DNA of 55,029 nucleotides from an uncultured Alphaproteobacteria bacterium. GTDB taxonomy: Bacteria > Pseudomonadota > Alphaproteobacteria > HIMB59 > GCA-002718135. The stretch covers positions 1 through 55,029 of the forward strand of contig CACIRR010000003.1 of the NCBI GenBank assembly GCA_902589095.1, in the 5' to 3' direction. The position numbers and the translations under genes are program-made. The notes beneath the pieces were generated by a model that saw only the letters and a program-made list of their open reading frames with translations, made no database searches and was not told the origin of the DNA. Shown in pieces: positions 16,854 through 25,783 of this stretch; within the stretch, counting starts at the first letter, position 1; each line of letters begins with the position of its first letter.

Positions 16854-17856
16854 CCATTACTCCTTTTCTAATTCTTGGATCCATTATTGCTAGTAATATA
16901 TCAGTAACAAAATTTACAAAAACAATTGTTGCAGTTAACAAAAATATAATGGCACCTGCTAATTGTTGATCATTAGATCTAGCCAGAGCCTCAATCAACA
17001 ATGCACCAGCTTCAGTTAAAATTAAAATCAATGCAACAACTGGAAGTGCACTAAAAATTCTATTTAAATCAAAACCAATTGAATTAATAACTGGTCCAAG
17101 TGAGTGCTTTGCTGGATAGCGCCATAAAAGACTCATACCTGATATTCCTCTTGCTCTTGCTGCCATAACATAAAGTTTATCATTTTCATCTAACATTAAT
17201 GCTCTAACGGTTTGAAGTGCAAAAGCAGTAGCGTTCCATCCCAGAACAAAAATTGGCAACCAAGCTCTAGCAAGAAAATCTTTTAATTTATCAGCGGACC
17301 AAGGCGCATTTTCATATTCTTGAGAAAATAAACCTGTCATCGTATCTCCATAATACACTGTCATAAAAAGCATAATACAAAGTGCTACTAAAAAATTCGG
17401 TAAAGCTATTCCAAGATAGCTAATAAATTTCAGAGACTGATCTAAAGACACGTATTTTGTCGTGGCGGAAATAATACCAACTGGTATCGCTATTAAATAC
17501 GAAAAAATTAAAGCTACTAAACATATGGTAAGTGAAAGCACAAACCTCCCACTAAGAAGATCATTAATATTCATACGAAGAATACAACTATCTCCAAAAT
17601 CTTGTTTAACAGCAATATCGGATACCCATTTTCCAAATCGATATAAAAAGGGTTTGTCTAAACCAAGTCGCACTTTCTCTGCCTCAATATCCTCAAAGGT
17701 AATTTGTGAACCTTGAGTATTTTTAAAGGCAAGATATCGTTCCGCACAAGTTCCTGGAACTAACTCCATTAAAGAAAAAACAATAAAACAAACTATGAGT
17801 AATGTTACTATCGATAAAAATGCTCTTGTAATTGTAAACTGTACAAAATTAATCAT
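16843..17856 (-). CDS. Peptide/opine-type ABC transporter permease, DppB/OppB-like
   Basis: About 337 aa with six membrane segments; N-terminal 'RAFLSIVTLLIVCFIVF' and 'MELVPGTCAER' are the DppB-type first segment and loop, and 'MAARARGISGMSLLWRYP' is the EAA loop. I chose the ATG at 17856, which gives the family's N-terminus. An in-frame TTG at 17913 falls inside the terminator-like stem-loop and is not credible. Second gene of the run, behind the binding-protein gene. Confidence 0.92.
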   Translation of the reverse strand: MINFVQFTITRAFLSIVTLLIVCFIVFSLMELVPGTCAERYLAFKNTQGSQITFEDIEAEKVRLGLDKPFLYRFGKWVSDIAVKQDFGDSCILRMNINDLLSGRFVLSLTICLVALIFSYLIAIPVGIISATTKYVSLDQSLKFISYLGIALPNFLVALCIMLFMTVYYGDTMTGLFSQEYENAPWSADKLKDFLARAWLPIFVLGWNATAFALQTVRALMLDENDKLYVMAARARGISGMSLLWRYPAKHSLGPVINSIGFDLNRIFSALPVVALILILTEAGALLIEALARSNDQQLAGAIIFLLTATIVFVNFVTDILLAIMDPRIRKGVMGGS

Positions 17857-17902
17857 AATTTGATTTTTTATTAATTGATATCCAAGACTAATTAGAAAAA
17901 AT

Positions 17903-17931
17903 AAAAGCGGCAATAAAAAATTGCCGCTTTT
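17903..17931 (-). terminator. Stem-loop with T-rich tail after the DppA-like gene
   Basis: A perfect 11-bp stem (17903-17913 with 17921-17931, core GCGGCAA/TTGCCGC) with a 7-nt loop lies 22 bp past the binding-protein stop. On the minus strand it is followed by a T-rich run, as in an intrinsic terminator. Since the permease and ATPase genes follow in the same direction, partial termination giving excess binding protein is the likely role. Confidence 0.8.
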
Positions 17932-17952
17932 TAAAGAATTTATTAATTTACC

Positions 17953-20013
17953 TTATTCGTCTAACCACCACTGAGTAGCTAGATATGGATAAGTTCTGTA
18001 ATACTCATAAGAAGTTGTTTTGAATTGCGTAAAGTTTTTCAAAGCATTTCTATGGTATGTTGGGAATGGTGCTTTTACAGTACCAATTAACAAAGTTTGT
18101 TCTGTTAACATAGTAGTGATTTTTTTACCCCACTCATTAGATTCAGCTGTACCTAAAGCATATGATTGGAATTTATCAATCCCATCGCTTAAGTCGTAAA
18201 CCCATTGTGGAGGTTCTACACCGTCTGAGCCATTGCTATCAATATAAGCAGCCCATAACATACCTTGAGTATGATTGAAGTAGTTACCAAATGGTGCTTT
18301 AAATGTTTCAGGATTACCTGCAATAATAGCCAATGGTTGACCTTTATCCCAAGCGTGAACATCTAGAGCATTTGAAGATTGTGAACCACGATATTCATCT
18401 GGTGTAACTTCTTTAAAGTTTGTTTTAACACCAACATCATTCCACATACGTGCAACTAGTTCAACTTCAACACCACCAATACCTTGAGTTGCATAGTCAA
18501 TATTCATAGCAAAAGGAGCTCCATTTGGAAGTTCTCTAAAGCCATCACCATCAACATCTTTCAATCCAACTTCATCAAGTAAAGCGTTAGCTCCATCTGG
18601 ATCATATTGGGTCATATGCATTTTGATTTCATCAGAAACGAAATCCGGCGCAGGTGAAATACCTACAAACTGCTCTACAACACCCATTCCGTAGTAAGCA
18701 ACATCATTGATTTCATTTCTATCAAGTGCAATTGACATTGCTTGACGGAAACGAATATCACCATAGACTTTACGTTTTTCTAAATCTGGATGAGTAACGT
18801 TAAAGCTAAATAGTGCTGCACCACAACCTGGGTTAATTTGAAGATTATACTCACCTGATTCAGCACCGTCTAATAATTGAGGCGCAGATTCAAGTTGAAC
18901 AGATTGCGATTTATAATCAACCTCACCGTTAACTAGTTTTAACAATCTAATCTCATTTTCATTGATGTATCTTTCATTTTGATAATCAATGTATGGTAAT
19001 TGATTTCCAGCGGTATCCACTTGGTGGAAATATGGATTAGCTGCATACACTCTTCCCTCAGTAGTATCTTCTATAGTCATATAAGCTTCTAATGAAGGAT
19101 AAGCTGCGTATTCTAAACCACCCACTAGATCAGGGTTTCTCAACATAGGAGTTGGAGTATCAGTCCAACCTGAGTTACCATAATAGGCAGCAAGAGCATC
19201 CCAACCATCTGCAAAACCTAAAGCTTGTGCATTTGCATCAGCATTAGAGTCTATTTCAGGATGGAATTGTTCTAAGAAATGTGCTGGCATAAAAAATTGA
19301 TTATATGACCAAGCAATAGTTGCTGTTAAACCTGGGAAAGGTGATGGTAAGTTGAATCTAGCTGTTACATCATCAATAACATCAACAGTCATTGGTTCAC
19401 CACCAACAAGAAGATATGGATATGGTTTTTCTCTAATTTTTGGATTCATCATTAGATCTTCATACCAAAATTCAATATCTCTAGCAGTAAATGGTTCGCC
19501 ATTTGACCACTTATGGCCTTTTCTAAGTGTAAAAGTTAATGTTGTGAAATCGTCATTCCACTCAAAACTTTTAGCAACATTTGGAACAATAGTTGATAAG
19601 TCATCAGCAAATCTTAAAAGGTTTACGTGACGAGTTGATAACATATCTGAAGTACCTGCTTCAGTAGCATTTGATAAGAAATTAATTGTACCACCGTATT
19701 TTCCAATTGAATCATAAGGTCTTACAACCAATGGTTCTTCTGGAAGTCTATCCTCTACAGGGGGTAAAGCTTTATTTCCTTGAATAGTTGCATTAATACT
19801 TGCAATGTTAGGATTTTCCTTAAATTGCATTTCACAACCTGCTAATTGTTCAAACTCAGCTAATTCATACTGTTGTGTATATTGTCCAGCATCAACACCA
19901 TTTGGATTGCTTTGCGTTGAACCATTACCAGCACAAGGACCGGCAAAAGAAAAACTACTCCATGATATTGTAGCTAAAGAAAATACAACAGCTAAAATTA
20001 ATTTTTTAAACAT
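17953..20013 (-). CDS. Periplasmic binding protein, family 5 (DppA/OppA-like), long form
   Basis: 686 aa solute-binding protein with a Sec signal peptide (1 to about 24, ending FSFA before GPCAGNG). Family 5 landmarks include 'LTFTLRKGHKWSNGEPFTARDI' in pieces, 'DIRFRQAMSIALDRNEI' and 'RMWNDVGVKTNFKEV'. Usual DppA/OppA proteins have 500 to 550 residues, so this belongs to the long group often tied to opines or glycosides rather than peptides. GAGGAG stands about 6 bp before the ATG. First gene of the 11-gene run ending with the SlcC-like dehydrogenase, so its ligand is probably the molecule that run degrades. Confidence 0.9.
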   Translation of the reverse strand: MFKKLILAVVFSLATISWSSFSFAGPCAGNGSTQSNPNGVDAGQYTQQYELAEFEQLAGCEMQFKENPNIASINATIQGNKALPPVEDRLPEEPLVVRPYDSIGKYGGTINFLSNATEAGTSDMLSTRHVNLLRFADDLSTIVPNVAKSFEWNDDFTTLTFTLRKGHKWSNGEPFTARDIEFWYEDLMMNPKIREKPYPYLLVGGEPMTVDVIDDVTARFNLPSPFPGLTATIAWSYNQFFMPAHFLEQFHPEIDSNADANAQALGFADGWDALAAYYGNSGWTDTPTPMLRNPDLVGGLEYAAYPSLEAYMTIEDTTEGRVYAANPYFHQVDTAGNQLPYIDYQNERYINENEIRLLKLVNGEVDYKSQSVQLESAPQLLDGAESGEYNLQINPGCGAALFSFNVTHPDLEKRKVYGDIRFRQAMSIALDRNEINDVAYYGMGVVEQFVGISPAPDFVSDEIKMHMTQYDPDGANALLDEVGLKDVDGDGFRELPNGAPFAMNIDYATQGIGGVEVELVARMWNDVGVKTNFKEVTPDEYRGSQSSNALDVHAWDKGQPLAIIAGNPETFKAPFGNYFNHTQGMLWAAYIDSNGSDGVEPPQWVYDLSDGIDKFQSYALGTAESNEWGKKITTMLTEQTLLIGTVKAPFPTYHRNALKNFTQFKTTSYEYYRTYPYLATQWWLDE

Positions 20014-20182
20014 ATTATTTTCTCCTCTTTAAATTTAAAGTACTGTTAAAGTAATTACATGAATAGATTTAAAATACAAAAAATTTTTAACAATTTTATT
20101 ACAAATAAATGAAGATATTGTGTATTAGTTACAGTAAACAACAAGATATAGTTATATTTGTGTTTAAATATTATTAAATTTT
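20014..20182. promoter_or_regulatory. Divergent intergenic region, DppA-like operon / PMH-like sulfatase
   Basis: AT-rich 169-bp gap that must hold the promoters of both divergent units. I see the GAGGAG ribosome site of the DppA-like gene (minus strand) but no clear promoter, operator or ribosome site for the plus-strand hydrolase. Confidence 0.3.
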
Positions 20183-21712
20183 ATGAAGAGATCAGTTTTA
20201 TTTTTATGTGCAGATCAATGGAGGTGGGACTGTTTTGGCTTTATGAAACATAAGAATGTTTTAACTCCAAACATTGATAAGTTAGTAAAAAAAAGTACTG
20301 CTTTTACATCACACTATGCAGGCATCGTGCCTTGCGGTCCATCAAGAACAACTATGTTAACAGGATTATACCCTTTCATTCATCGTTCAGTAACCAATGG
20401 TGCACCTTTAGATAAGCGTTTTACAAATATTGCAAAAGAAGTTCGAAAAATTGGTTATGAACCAAACTTATATGGTTATACCGATACATCGTGGGATCCA
20501 AGATATTTAGATCCTAAAGATGAAAAAAATTTTACATATGAATCACCTATGGAAGGATTTAATACAAAATGTCTTTTACCAGGAAGTGAACCAGAAGCTT
20601 GGGCTAAACATTTAAATAATAATGGTTTCAAAATAAATCACGCATCAGAATTGTATAAAAGTCGTCAGGCAATAAAGGGTAAAGCTTTTATTCATGAAGC
20701 TTATGATATTCCAACTGAATTTTCTGATACCGCTTTTTTAGCTGATAGAGCAATCAAAGATTTATTATCAGAAAAAAATTATTTTTTTAAACATGTATCT
20801 TTTTTAAAACCTCACCCACCTTTTCATGTTGCTGAACCTTGGTTTAGTCAAGTAAATCCTGATGATATCGATTTGCCAGCCTCAAATAATTCACTGGAAG
20901 AGCTTTCAGATAGGCATCCATTACTTAAGGAGATTTCCAAAAAATTTCAAAATAAAAAAAATTTTACTGAGATGCGATTTTCAGAACTAACTGAAAAAGA
21001 TATTAAAAATATTAAAAGTGTTTATTTCGGAATGTGTGCTGAAGTAGATCATAACATTGGTAAAATTTTAAATGCTTTAGAATCCTCTGATCAAATCAAT
21101 AACACAATGATTATCTTTACAAGTGATCATGGGGAAATGCTAGGTGAAAATAATTTGTGGGGGAAATTGGGTTGGTGGGATTCATCCTATCGTATTCCAC
21201 TAATTATTCATGTGCCAGGTCAGCAACATACATTTGTAAATGATATGACAGAATCTGTTGATTTAGCTCCAACTATATTAGATTGGTTAGGTGCAGAAAT
21301 ACCACTTGATTGGAATGGAAGATCACTACTAAAATATGTAAAAAATCAAAAAAGTGAAGTACCATCAAAAGATTATGTAGTTTTTGATTATGATTTTAGA
21401 GAGTCAACATCATTTGTAAAAAATAAAAAACTTGCTCCAGAAGAATGTAATTTATCTGTAATTAGAACTGCTAAATGGAAGTATGTACATTTTCCTTCTA
21501 TGCCTTCATTACTTTTTAATATGGATGAAGACCCGTGTGAAGTTAATAATCTATCTGAGTTACCAAAATATCAATCTATTATAAATGAACTTTTATCCAA
21601 ATTATTAAGTCACCGAATGCTTCATCAAGAGAGACAATTATCAAACACTATGCTATCTTCAAATGGTGTTAAAACAAATTCTGGTCCATTTAATAGAAAA
21701 CAAAATCATTGA
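20183..21712 (+). CDS. Formylglycine hydrolase of the phosphonate monoester hydrolase / arylsulfatase group
   Basis: 509 aa alkaline-phosphatase-superfamily enzyme with signature C-G-P-S-R at 51-55 (nucleophile Cys51, to be converted to formylglycine), metal ligand Asp11 in 'CADQWRWD', and 'FTSDHGEMLGE' for the second metal site. The pattern 'TGLYPFIHRSV', 'NGAPLD', 'IGYEPNLYGYTDT', 'PHPPF' and the C-terminal 'KYVHFPSMPSLLFN' follows Rhizobium phosphonate monoester hydrolase as I recall it. Members are promiscuous on sulfate monoesters and phosphate or phosphonate esters. No signal peptide, so probably cytosolic, acting on something the divergent ABC importer brings in. Six bases before the MetE-like gene, likely cotranscribed. 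Confidence 0.85.
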   Translation: MKRSVLFLCADQWRWDCFGFMKHKNVLTPNIDKLVKKSTAFTSHYAGIVPCGPSRTTMLTGLYPFIHRSVTNGAPLDKRFTNIAKEVRKIGYEPNLYGYTDTSWDPRYLDPKDEKNFTYESPMEGFNTKCLLPGSEPEAWAKHLNNNGFKINHASELYKSRQAIKGKAFIHEAYDIPTEFSDTAFLADRAIKDLLSEKNYFFKHVSFLKPHPPFHVAEPWFSQVNPDDIDLPASNNSLEELSDRHPLLKEISKKFQNKKNFTEMRFSELTEKDIKNIKSVYFGMCAEVDHNIGKILNALESSDQINNTMIIFTSDHGEMLGENNLWGKLGWWDSSYRIPLIIHVPGQQHTFVNDMTESVDLAPTILDWLGAEIPLDWNGRSLLKYVKNQKSEVPSKDYVVFDYDFRESTSFVKNKKLAPEECNLSVIRTAKWKYVHFPSMPSLLFNMDEDPCEVNNLSELPKYQSIINELLSKLLSHRMLHQERQLSNTMLSSNGVKTNSGPFNRKQNH

Positions 21713-21718
21713 ATAAAC

Positions 21719-22771
21719 ATGTTAACTACTGTTATTGGCGCTTACCCAAAACCTAATTACCTAAAAATTACAGATTGGTTTAATGCAAAAGGGGGAACGG
21801 ATACAGCAAACCCAACAAAATTCTATAATGATGAAATAAGAAAAATGGGTAATGATGCGGATAAGATTTTTAAAAAAGCAGCAGAAGATGTAATTAAAGA
21901 TCAATTAGATTGTGGTATCGATATAGTAACTGACGGCGAAATAAAAAGAGAAAACTACATTCATTATCATTGTAGACATTTAAATGGCGTTGATTTTAAT
22001 ACCCTTACAGAAAAAGTAGCGATAACTGGAAATTATAAATGTTGGCTGCCAACAATAACAGATAAAATATCAGCAACAGAACCTTTCTTGATTGATGAAT
22101 GGAAAAATAATCAAAGTATATCTAGCAAACCTGTAAAGGTTACCATTCCTGGACCAATGACAATTACAGACACAATAGCAAATTCCTATTACAAATCAGA
22201 TGATGAAATGGGTCATGATTTAGCTATAGCCATCAACGTTGAAATTAAAAGATTAGTTGAAGCTGGATGTAAATATATACAAGTTGATGAACCTCTTTTT
22301 GCACGCAAGCCAGAAAATGCTCTTTATTTTGGGATTAGTAATCTTGAAAAATGTTTTGAAGGAATTAATGATAGTAGTATTGAAAAAATCACACATATTT
22401 GTTGTGGATATCCTGATAAAATAGATGCTGTCAACTATCCAAAAGCACCGTTAGATTCTTATAAAAAAATTGCGAAGGCATTGGATAACTCCATCATTGA
22501 TAGTGTTTCGATTGAGGATGCTCACCGTTATAATGATTTGCGCTTACTATCTTATTATGAACACACAAAAATAATTTTTGGTGTGATCAAAATTGCTAGT
22601 TCTTCAATTGAAACTAAAGAAGAGATTGAAAATAGAATTAACGAGTCACTTAAATATATTTCAAAAGAGCAACTAATTTTAGCTCCAGATTGTGGGCTAG
22701 GACATTTATCAAGAGAACTGGCGGTTAAAAAGCTGAAGATAATGTCCTCAGTTGCAAAAAAATTTAGTTAA
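21719..22771 (+). CDS. MetE C-domain-only protein (core MetE-like methyltransferase)
   Basis: 350 aa, equal to the C-terminal catalytic barrel of cobalamin-independent methionine synthase; the N-terminal half is absent. Zinc ligands are His226 and Cys228 ('THICCG') and Cys325 ('PDCGLG'); 'VDEPLF' with Glu191 is also conserved. Full MetE has about 750 residues. Short homologues include archaeal MetE, core MetE and the epoxyalkane:CoM transferase group, so it may methylate homocysteine with an unusual donor or act on another thiol. Follows the PMH-like hydrolase by 6 bp. A second short homologue is at 37865-38995. Confidence 0.82.
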   Translation: MLTTVIGAYPKPNYLKITDWFNAKGGTDTANPTKFYNDEIRKMGNDADKIFKKAAEDVIKDQLDCGIDIVTDGEIKRENYIHYHCRHLNGVDFNTLTEKVAITGNYKCWLPTITDKISATEPFLIDEWKNNQSISSKPVKVTIPGPMTITDTIANSYYKSDDEMGHDLAIAINVEIKRLVEAGCKYIQVDEPLFARKPENALYFGISNLEKCFEGINDSSIEKITHICCGYPDKIDAVNYPKAPLDSYKKIAKALDNSIIDSVSIEDAHRYNDLRLLSYYEHTKIIFGVIKIASSSIETKEEIENRINESLKYISKEQLILAPDCGLGHLSRELAVKKLKIMSSVAKKFS

Positions 22772-22840
22772 ACACTAAAGAGCAAGGTTTATGTTTCTTT
22801 GTAATAGATATTCTTATCTATTATGTGATATTGTTGATAG

Positions 22841-23905
22841 ATGACTGATCATAATTCTATTTTAGAAGTAAATTTAAAAAACCTTCAATATAATTATAAA
22901 AAGCTATCCGGATTAGCAAATAGATCAATTTGTGCTGCAACAATTAAATCAGATGCATATGGTCTAGGAGTATTGGATGTTTTTGATGCACTTTATAAAG
23001 TTAGTTGTAGACATTTTTTTGTAGCAACAACACAAGAGGCCCTAGAAATAAGAAAAAAAAGATCGACTGCGAATATTTATGTGTTGAATGGTTTAGAAAG
23101 TAATAACATCTCTATTTTTAACAAGCACAAAATTATACCAATTTTAAATGACATAAAGGAATATAATTTCGTTTTGAAAAACATCGCAAAATTTAAAAAA
23201 TTAAAATTTGGATTACATGTCGATACAGGAATAAACAGACTTGGTATAAATTTCAAAGATTTTTTAGAACTAAAATTTAAAAAAAATTTTCATATTTTGA
23301 TAAGTCACTTGGCAAGCTCCGATGAATCCAAGAACTATTATAACACTGTTCAAAATACAAAATTTAGAAAAGCAATTGATCAACAACTTAACGTTAAAAT
23401 TAAAAGTCTCTCCAATTCATTCGCATTAATTTTAGGAAAAGATTACCACTATGATCTCGTAAGGCCTGGTATTTCTTTATATGGAGGTCACCAAAACACA
23501 AAAATGAAAAAAATAATAAAACCAGTTGCTTCATTAAAAGGAAAAATACTGCAGATTAAAGAAATTGGTAAAAATGAATATATTGGGTACAATCAAACCT
23601 ATAAAACAACTAAGAAATTAAAAGTAGCAGTAGTTGGGATTGGATATGGAGATGGAATTTCTAGATTATTAAGTAATGTAGGAGAAGTGCATGCAAAAAA
23701 ATATAAGTATAAAATTTTAGGGCGTGTTTCCATGGACACAATTACGATTGATATCACGAGAAACAGTAATCATTTAAAAGTAGGTCATTACATAGAAATA
23801 TTTAATCATACATTTGGAATTGATAGTTTAGCAAAACAATGCAACACCATTCCTCATGAAATTCTTACATCTATTACAAAAAGAGTTAAGCGCGTTTATA
23901 AATAA
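22841..23905 (+). CDS. Alanine racemase-family PLP enzyme
   Basis: 354 aa fold-type III PLP enzyme. The PLP lysine is Lys36 in 'ATIKSDAYGLG', 'GLHVDTGINRLG' forms a barrel strand, 'LVRPGISLYGG' and the C-domain 'IGYNQTYK' (catalytic Tyr) and 'RVSMDTITIDI' are those of alanine racemase. It would supply D-alanine for peptidoglycan or degrade D-alanine. Possible link to the alanine dehydrogenase nearby. A short hairpin-like repeat (AATAGATA...TCTATT region near 22802-22821) precedes it; no strong ribosome site. Identity as Alr is likely, a broader amino-acid racemase is possible. Confidence 0.85.
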   Translation: MTDHNSILEVNLKNLQYNYKKLSGLANRSICAATIKSDAYGLGVLDVFDALYKVSCRHFFVATTQEALEIRKKRSTANIYVLNGLESNNISIFNKHKIIPILNDIKEYNFVLKNIAKFKKLKFGLHVDTGINRLGINFKDFLELKFKKNFHILISHLASSDESKNYYNTVQNTKFRKAIDQQLNVKIKSLSNSFALILGKDYHYDLVRPGISLYGGHQNTKMKKIIKPVASLKGKILQIKEIGKNEYIGYNQTYKTTKKLKVAVVGIGYGDGISRLLSNVGEVHAKKYKYKILGRVSMDTITIDITRNSNHLKVGHYIEIFNHTFGIDSLAKQCNTIPHEILTSITKRVKRVYK

Positions 23906-23908
23906 TTA

Positions 23909-24769
23909 TCACAACCCGTGTGATTGATTATATTTTGATACAACCGGAGATGTCCACTTTTTTAAAACATTAGATTTTGTTTTAAATATAGATACTTTTA
24001 AAGGATGGCACTGAGCAGTATCTGAAGAGTGTTCAGCGCTACAATCACCACCAGGACAAGCAGATAATACTCCCAACAAATCTATTTCAGCATAAAACTC
24101 CAAAAAATCACCCGGTCTCACGGGGCTTGCCTTCATAAAATATTGGTGTGTATCATGAGTAAAACCCGTACACATGAATACATTCAGAACATCATGAACT
24201 AAATTTTCAGCTTCATCTTTTTGTAAATTCCTCTCTTTAATTAAAGCTCTTGTAAGATTTGAGTGGCAACAATAATGATATTGATTATTTGAAATTAAAT
24301 TATTCGTGTAAGGATCACACCTTGTTCCTATAACATCATGAACTGATCCTCCATCTTTATCAAATCCGTACCAATCTAAAGTATCATATGTAATAGTCGC
24401 TAGTGGTCTCAAATAAGGAAGTGTACTCCACATTTGATCTTTAAGCGAAAGATGTGTTCCATGTAAAGCACGCGTTTTACCTGAATAAAACTTTTCTTTG
24501 TAATTATTTGCATTGAACAAATTTAGATCCCCAACTTGAGGACCATCAATACTTTCTATTCTAAAAAAATACCCTGCTTTAACATCAAAACATTTTGCAT
24601 CTCTTGGAGGAATTATGACTTCATCGATTTTCTCAAGCTCTTTTCTTGCTTGTTGATAATTATCCCAATAAGGAATTTTTATTGTATCATTTGGATAACA
24701 GATAACAGGTGAATTTAGTTTTCGACTTTCCCCATCTGCAGGTTTTTTATGTTGGGAATATTTTTTCAT
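23909..24769 (-). CDS. DUF1989 (urea carboxylase-associated) family protein
   Basis: 286 aa protein of the DUF1989 family, with 'IPPRDAKCFDVKAGYFFRI', 'GPQVGDLNLFN', 'CHSNLTRAL' and 'VRPGDFLEFYAEIDLLGVLSACPGGD' as landmarks. Family members act near urea/guanidine metabolism; carboxyguanidine deiminase subunits belong here. It lies 26 bp downstream of a ureohydrolase gene, which supports a role in handling a guanidino compound or the urea or carbamoyl product. Only one DUF1989 gene is seen, whereas the deiminase uses two. Ends 3 bp from the convergent racemase gene. Confidence 0.8.
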   Translation of the reverse strand: MKKYSQHKKPADGESRKLNSPVICYPNDTIKIPYWDNYQQARKELEKIDEVIIPPRDAKCFDVKAGYFFRIESIDGPQVGDLNLFNANNYKEKFYSGKTRALHGTHLSLKDQMWSTLPYLRPLATITYDTLDWYGFDKDGGSVHDVIGTRCDPYTNNLISNNQYHYCCHSNLTRALIKERNLQKDEAENLVHDVLNVFMCTGFTHDTHQYFMKASPVRPGDFLEFYAEIDLLGVLSACPGGDCSAEHSSDTAQCHPLKVSIFKTKSNVLKKWTSPVVSKYNQSHGL

Positions 24770-24795
24770 ACTTAATGTATTAGAAAAAAATACAT

Positions 24796-25773
24796 TTATT
24801 TATATGCAATTACGCTAATAATCTCAAACATGATGGATGCAGCTACCATTGACGTGATATTATTCTTTTGATCTTTAGTGGGCATTAGACATACAACATC
24901 ACCACCAATGACATTTTTGTTTTTAACTGATTGAATCAGTGCTTTTGCTTCATCAACACTAAAGCCAGTAAATCCAGGCTCAATGTTTGAAACGGCAGGA
25001 GCTACAGAGGCATCGAGTGAGTCTAAATCAAACGTAATATAAACAGGATTATCACCTATTTTATCTAAAGTTTCTCTAATGACATCATCAATTCCTCTTT
25101 TTTTAAATTCATCCATCGTAACTACATTGTAACCAAGGTCATAACTTGGCTGCAACCAATCTAACGTTCTAGGATTGCCACGCATACCAATTTGCATACT
25201 AGTTTTTGGATCTATAATGCCTTGTTCAACTAAGTAAGCACCCCAATGAGCAGCACTTTTTTTTGCACCCATGAAATGATCCAATTGACTAAAGGTATCA
25301 GTATGAGCGTCAATATGGAGAAATGATATTTTTTTTCCATTTGTAAGTTCTAGGTTATTACTTCCTAAACCTTGAAGAATACCACCTGTAATAGAATGAT
25401 CTCCACCGATAGATACAACTGGTTTTTTTTCTTTTGCAATTCTCTCATAGAAATTTGTAATATCTTCAATGCATCGTTCATTGTTATTTGCATGAGGAAG
25501 CGCAACATCACCTAAATCAAATATTTTTTTTTGTTTCCACGGATTAATATTGAAATCTAAATGCACTCTTCTTAATCCAGCTGATACATGTCTGACAGCT
25601 CTTGGACCTAAATGTTGATCTCTTTCAGTTGTACCGTTACCAGTACTATGAGGGACTCCAACAAGAGCAATATCACATTTTGATATATCTTTTTGATGTT
25701 CACATCGAAACAATGTTGGTATCCCCCACCAATACATGGTCTCCATCATCAACTCATCATTTGAGTTTGTCAT
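24796..25773 (-). CDS. Ureohydrolase (agmatinase/guanidinobutyrase family)
   Basis: 325 aa arginase-fold enzyme. The binuclear manganese site is visible as 'GGDHSITGG', 'HIDAHTDTF' and 'TFDLDSLDAS'. It hydrolyses a guanidino group to an amine plus urea; candidates are agmatine, 4-guanidinobutyrate, guanidinopropionate or free guanidine. The neighbours (omega-aminotransferase, alanine dehydrogenase) would then deaminate the amine product. Taurocyamine to taurine would fit the sulfonate theme but is speculative. Start ATG 25773, 10 bp after the alanine dehydrogenase stop. Confidence 0.88.
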   Translation of the reverse strand: MTNSNDELMMETMYWWGIPTLFRCEHQKDISKCDIALVGVPHSTGNGTTERDQHLGPRAVRHVSAGLRRVHLDFNINPWKQKKIFDLGDVALPHANNNERCIEDITNFYERIAKEKKPVVSIGGDHSITGGILQGLGSNNLELTNGKKISFLHIDAHTDTFSQLDHFMGAKKSAAHWGAYLVEQGIIDPKTSMQIGMRGNPRTLDWLQPSYDLGYNVVTMDEFKKRGIDDVIRETLDKIGDNPVYITFDLDSLDASVAPAVSNIEPGFTGFSVDEAKALIQSVKNKNVIGGDVVCLMPTKDQKNNITSMVAASIMFEIISVIAYK

Positions 25774-25783
25774 TGTTATTAGA

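Noticed and set aside
17854..17913. N-terminal extension of the DppB-like permease from TTG 17913
   Set aside because: The TTG lies inside the terminator-like stem-loop and the extension is not family-like.
22802..22821. AATAGATA/TCTATT hairpin between MetE-like and racemase genes
   Set aside because: Short, AT-only stem without T-run; not convincing as a terminator or riboswitch.
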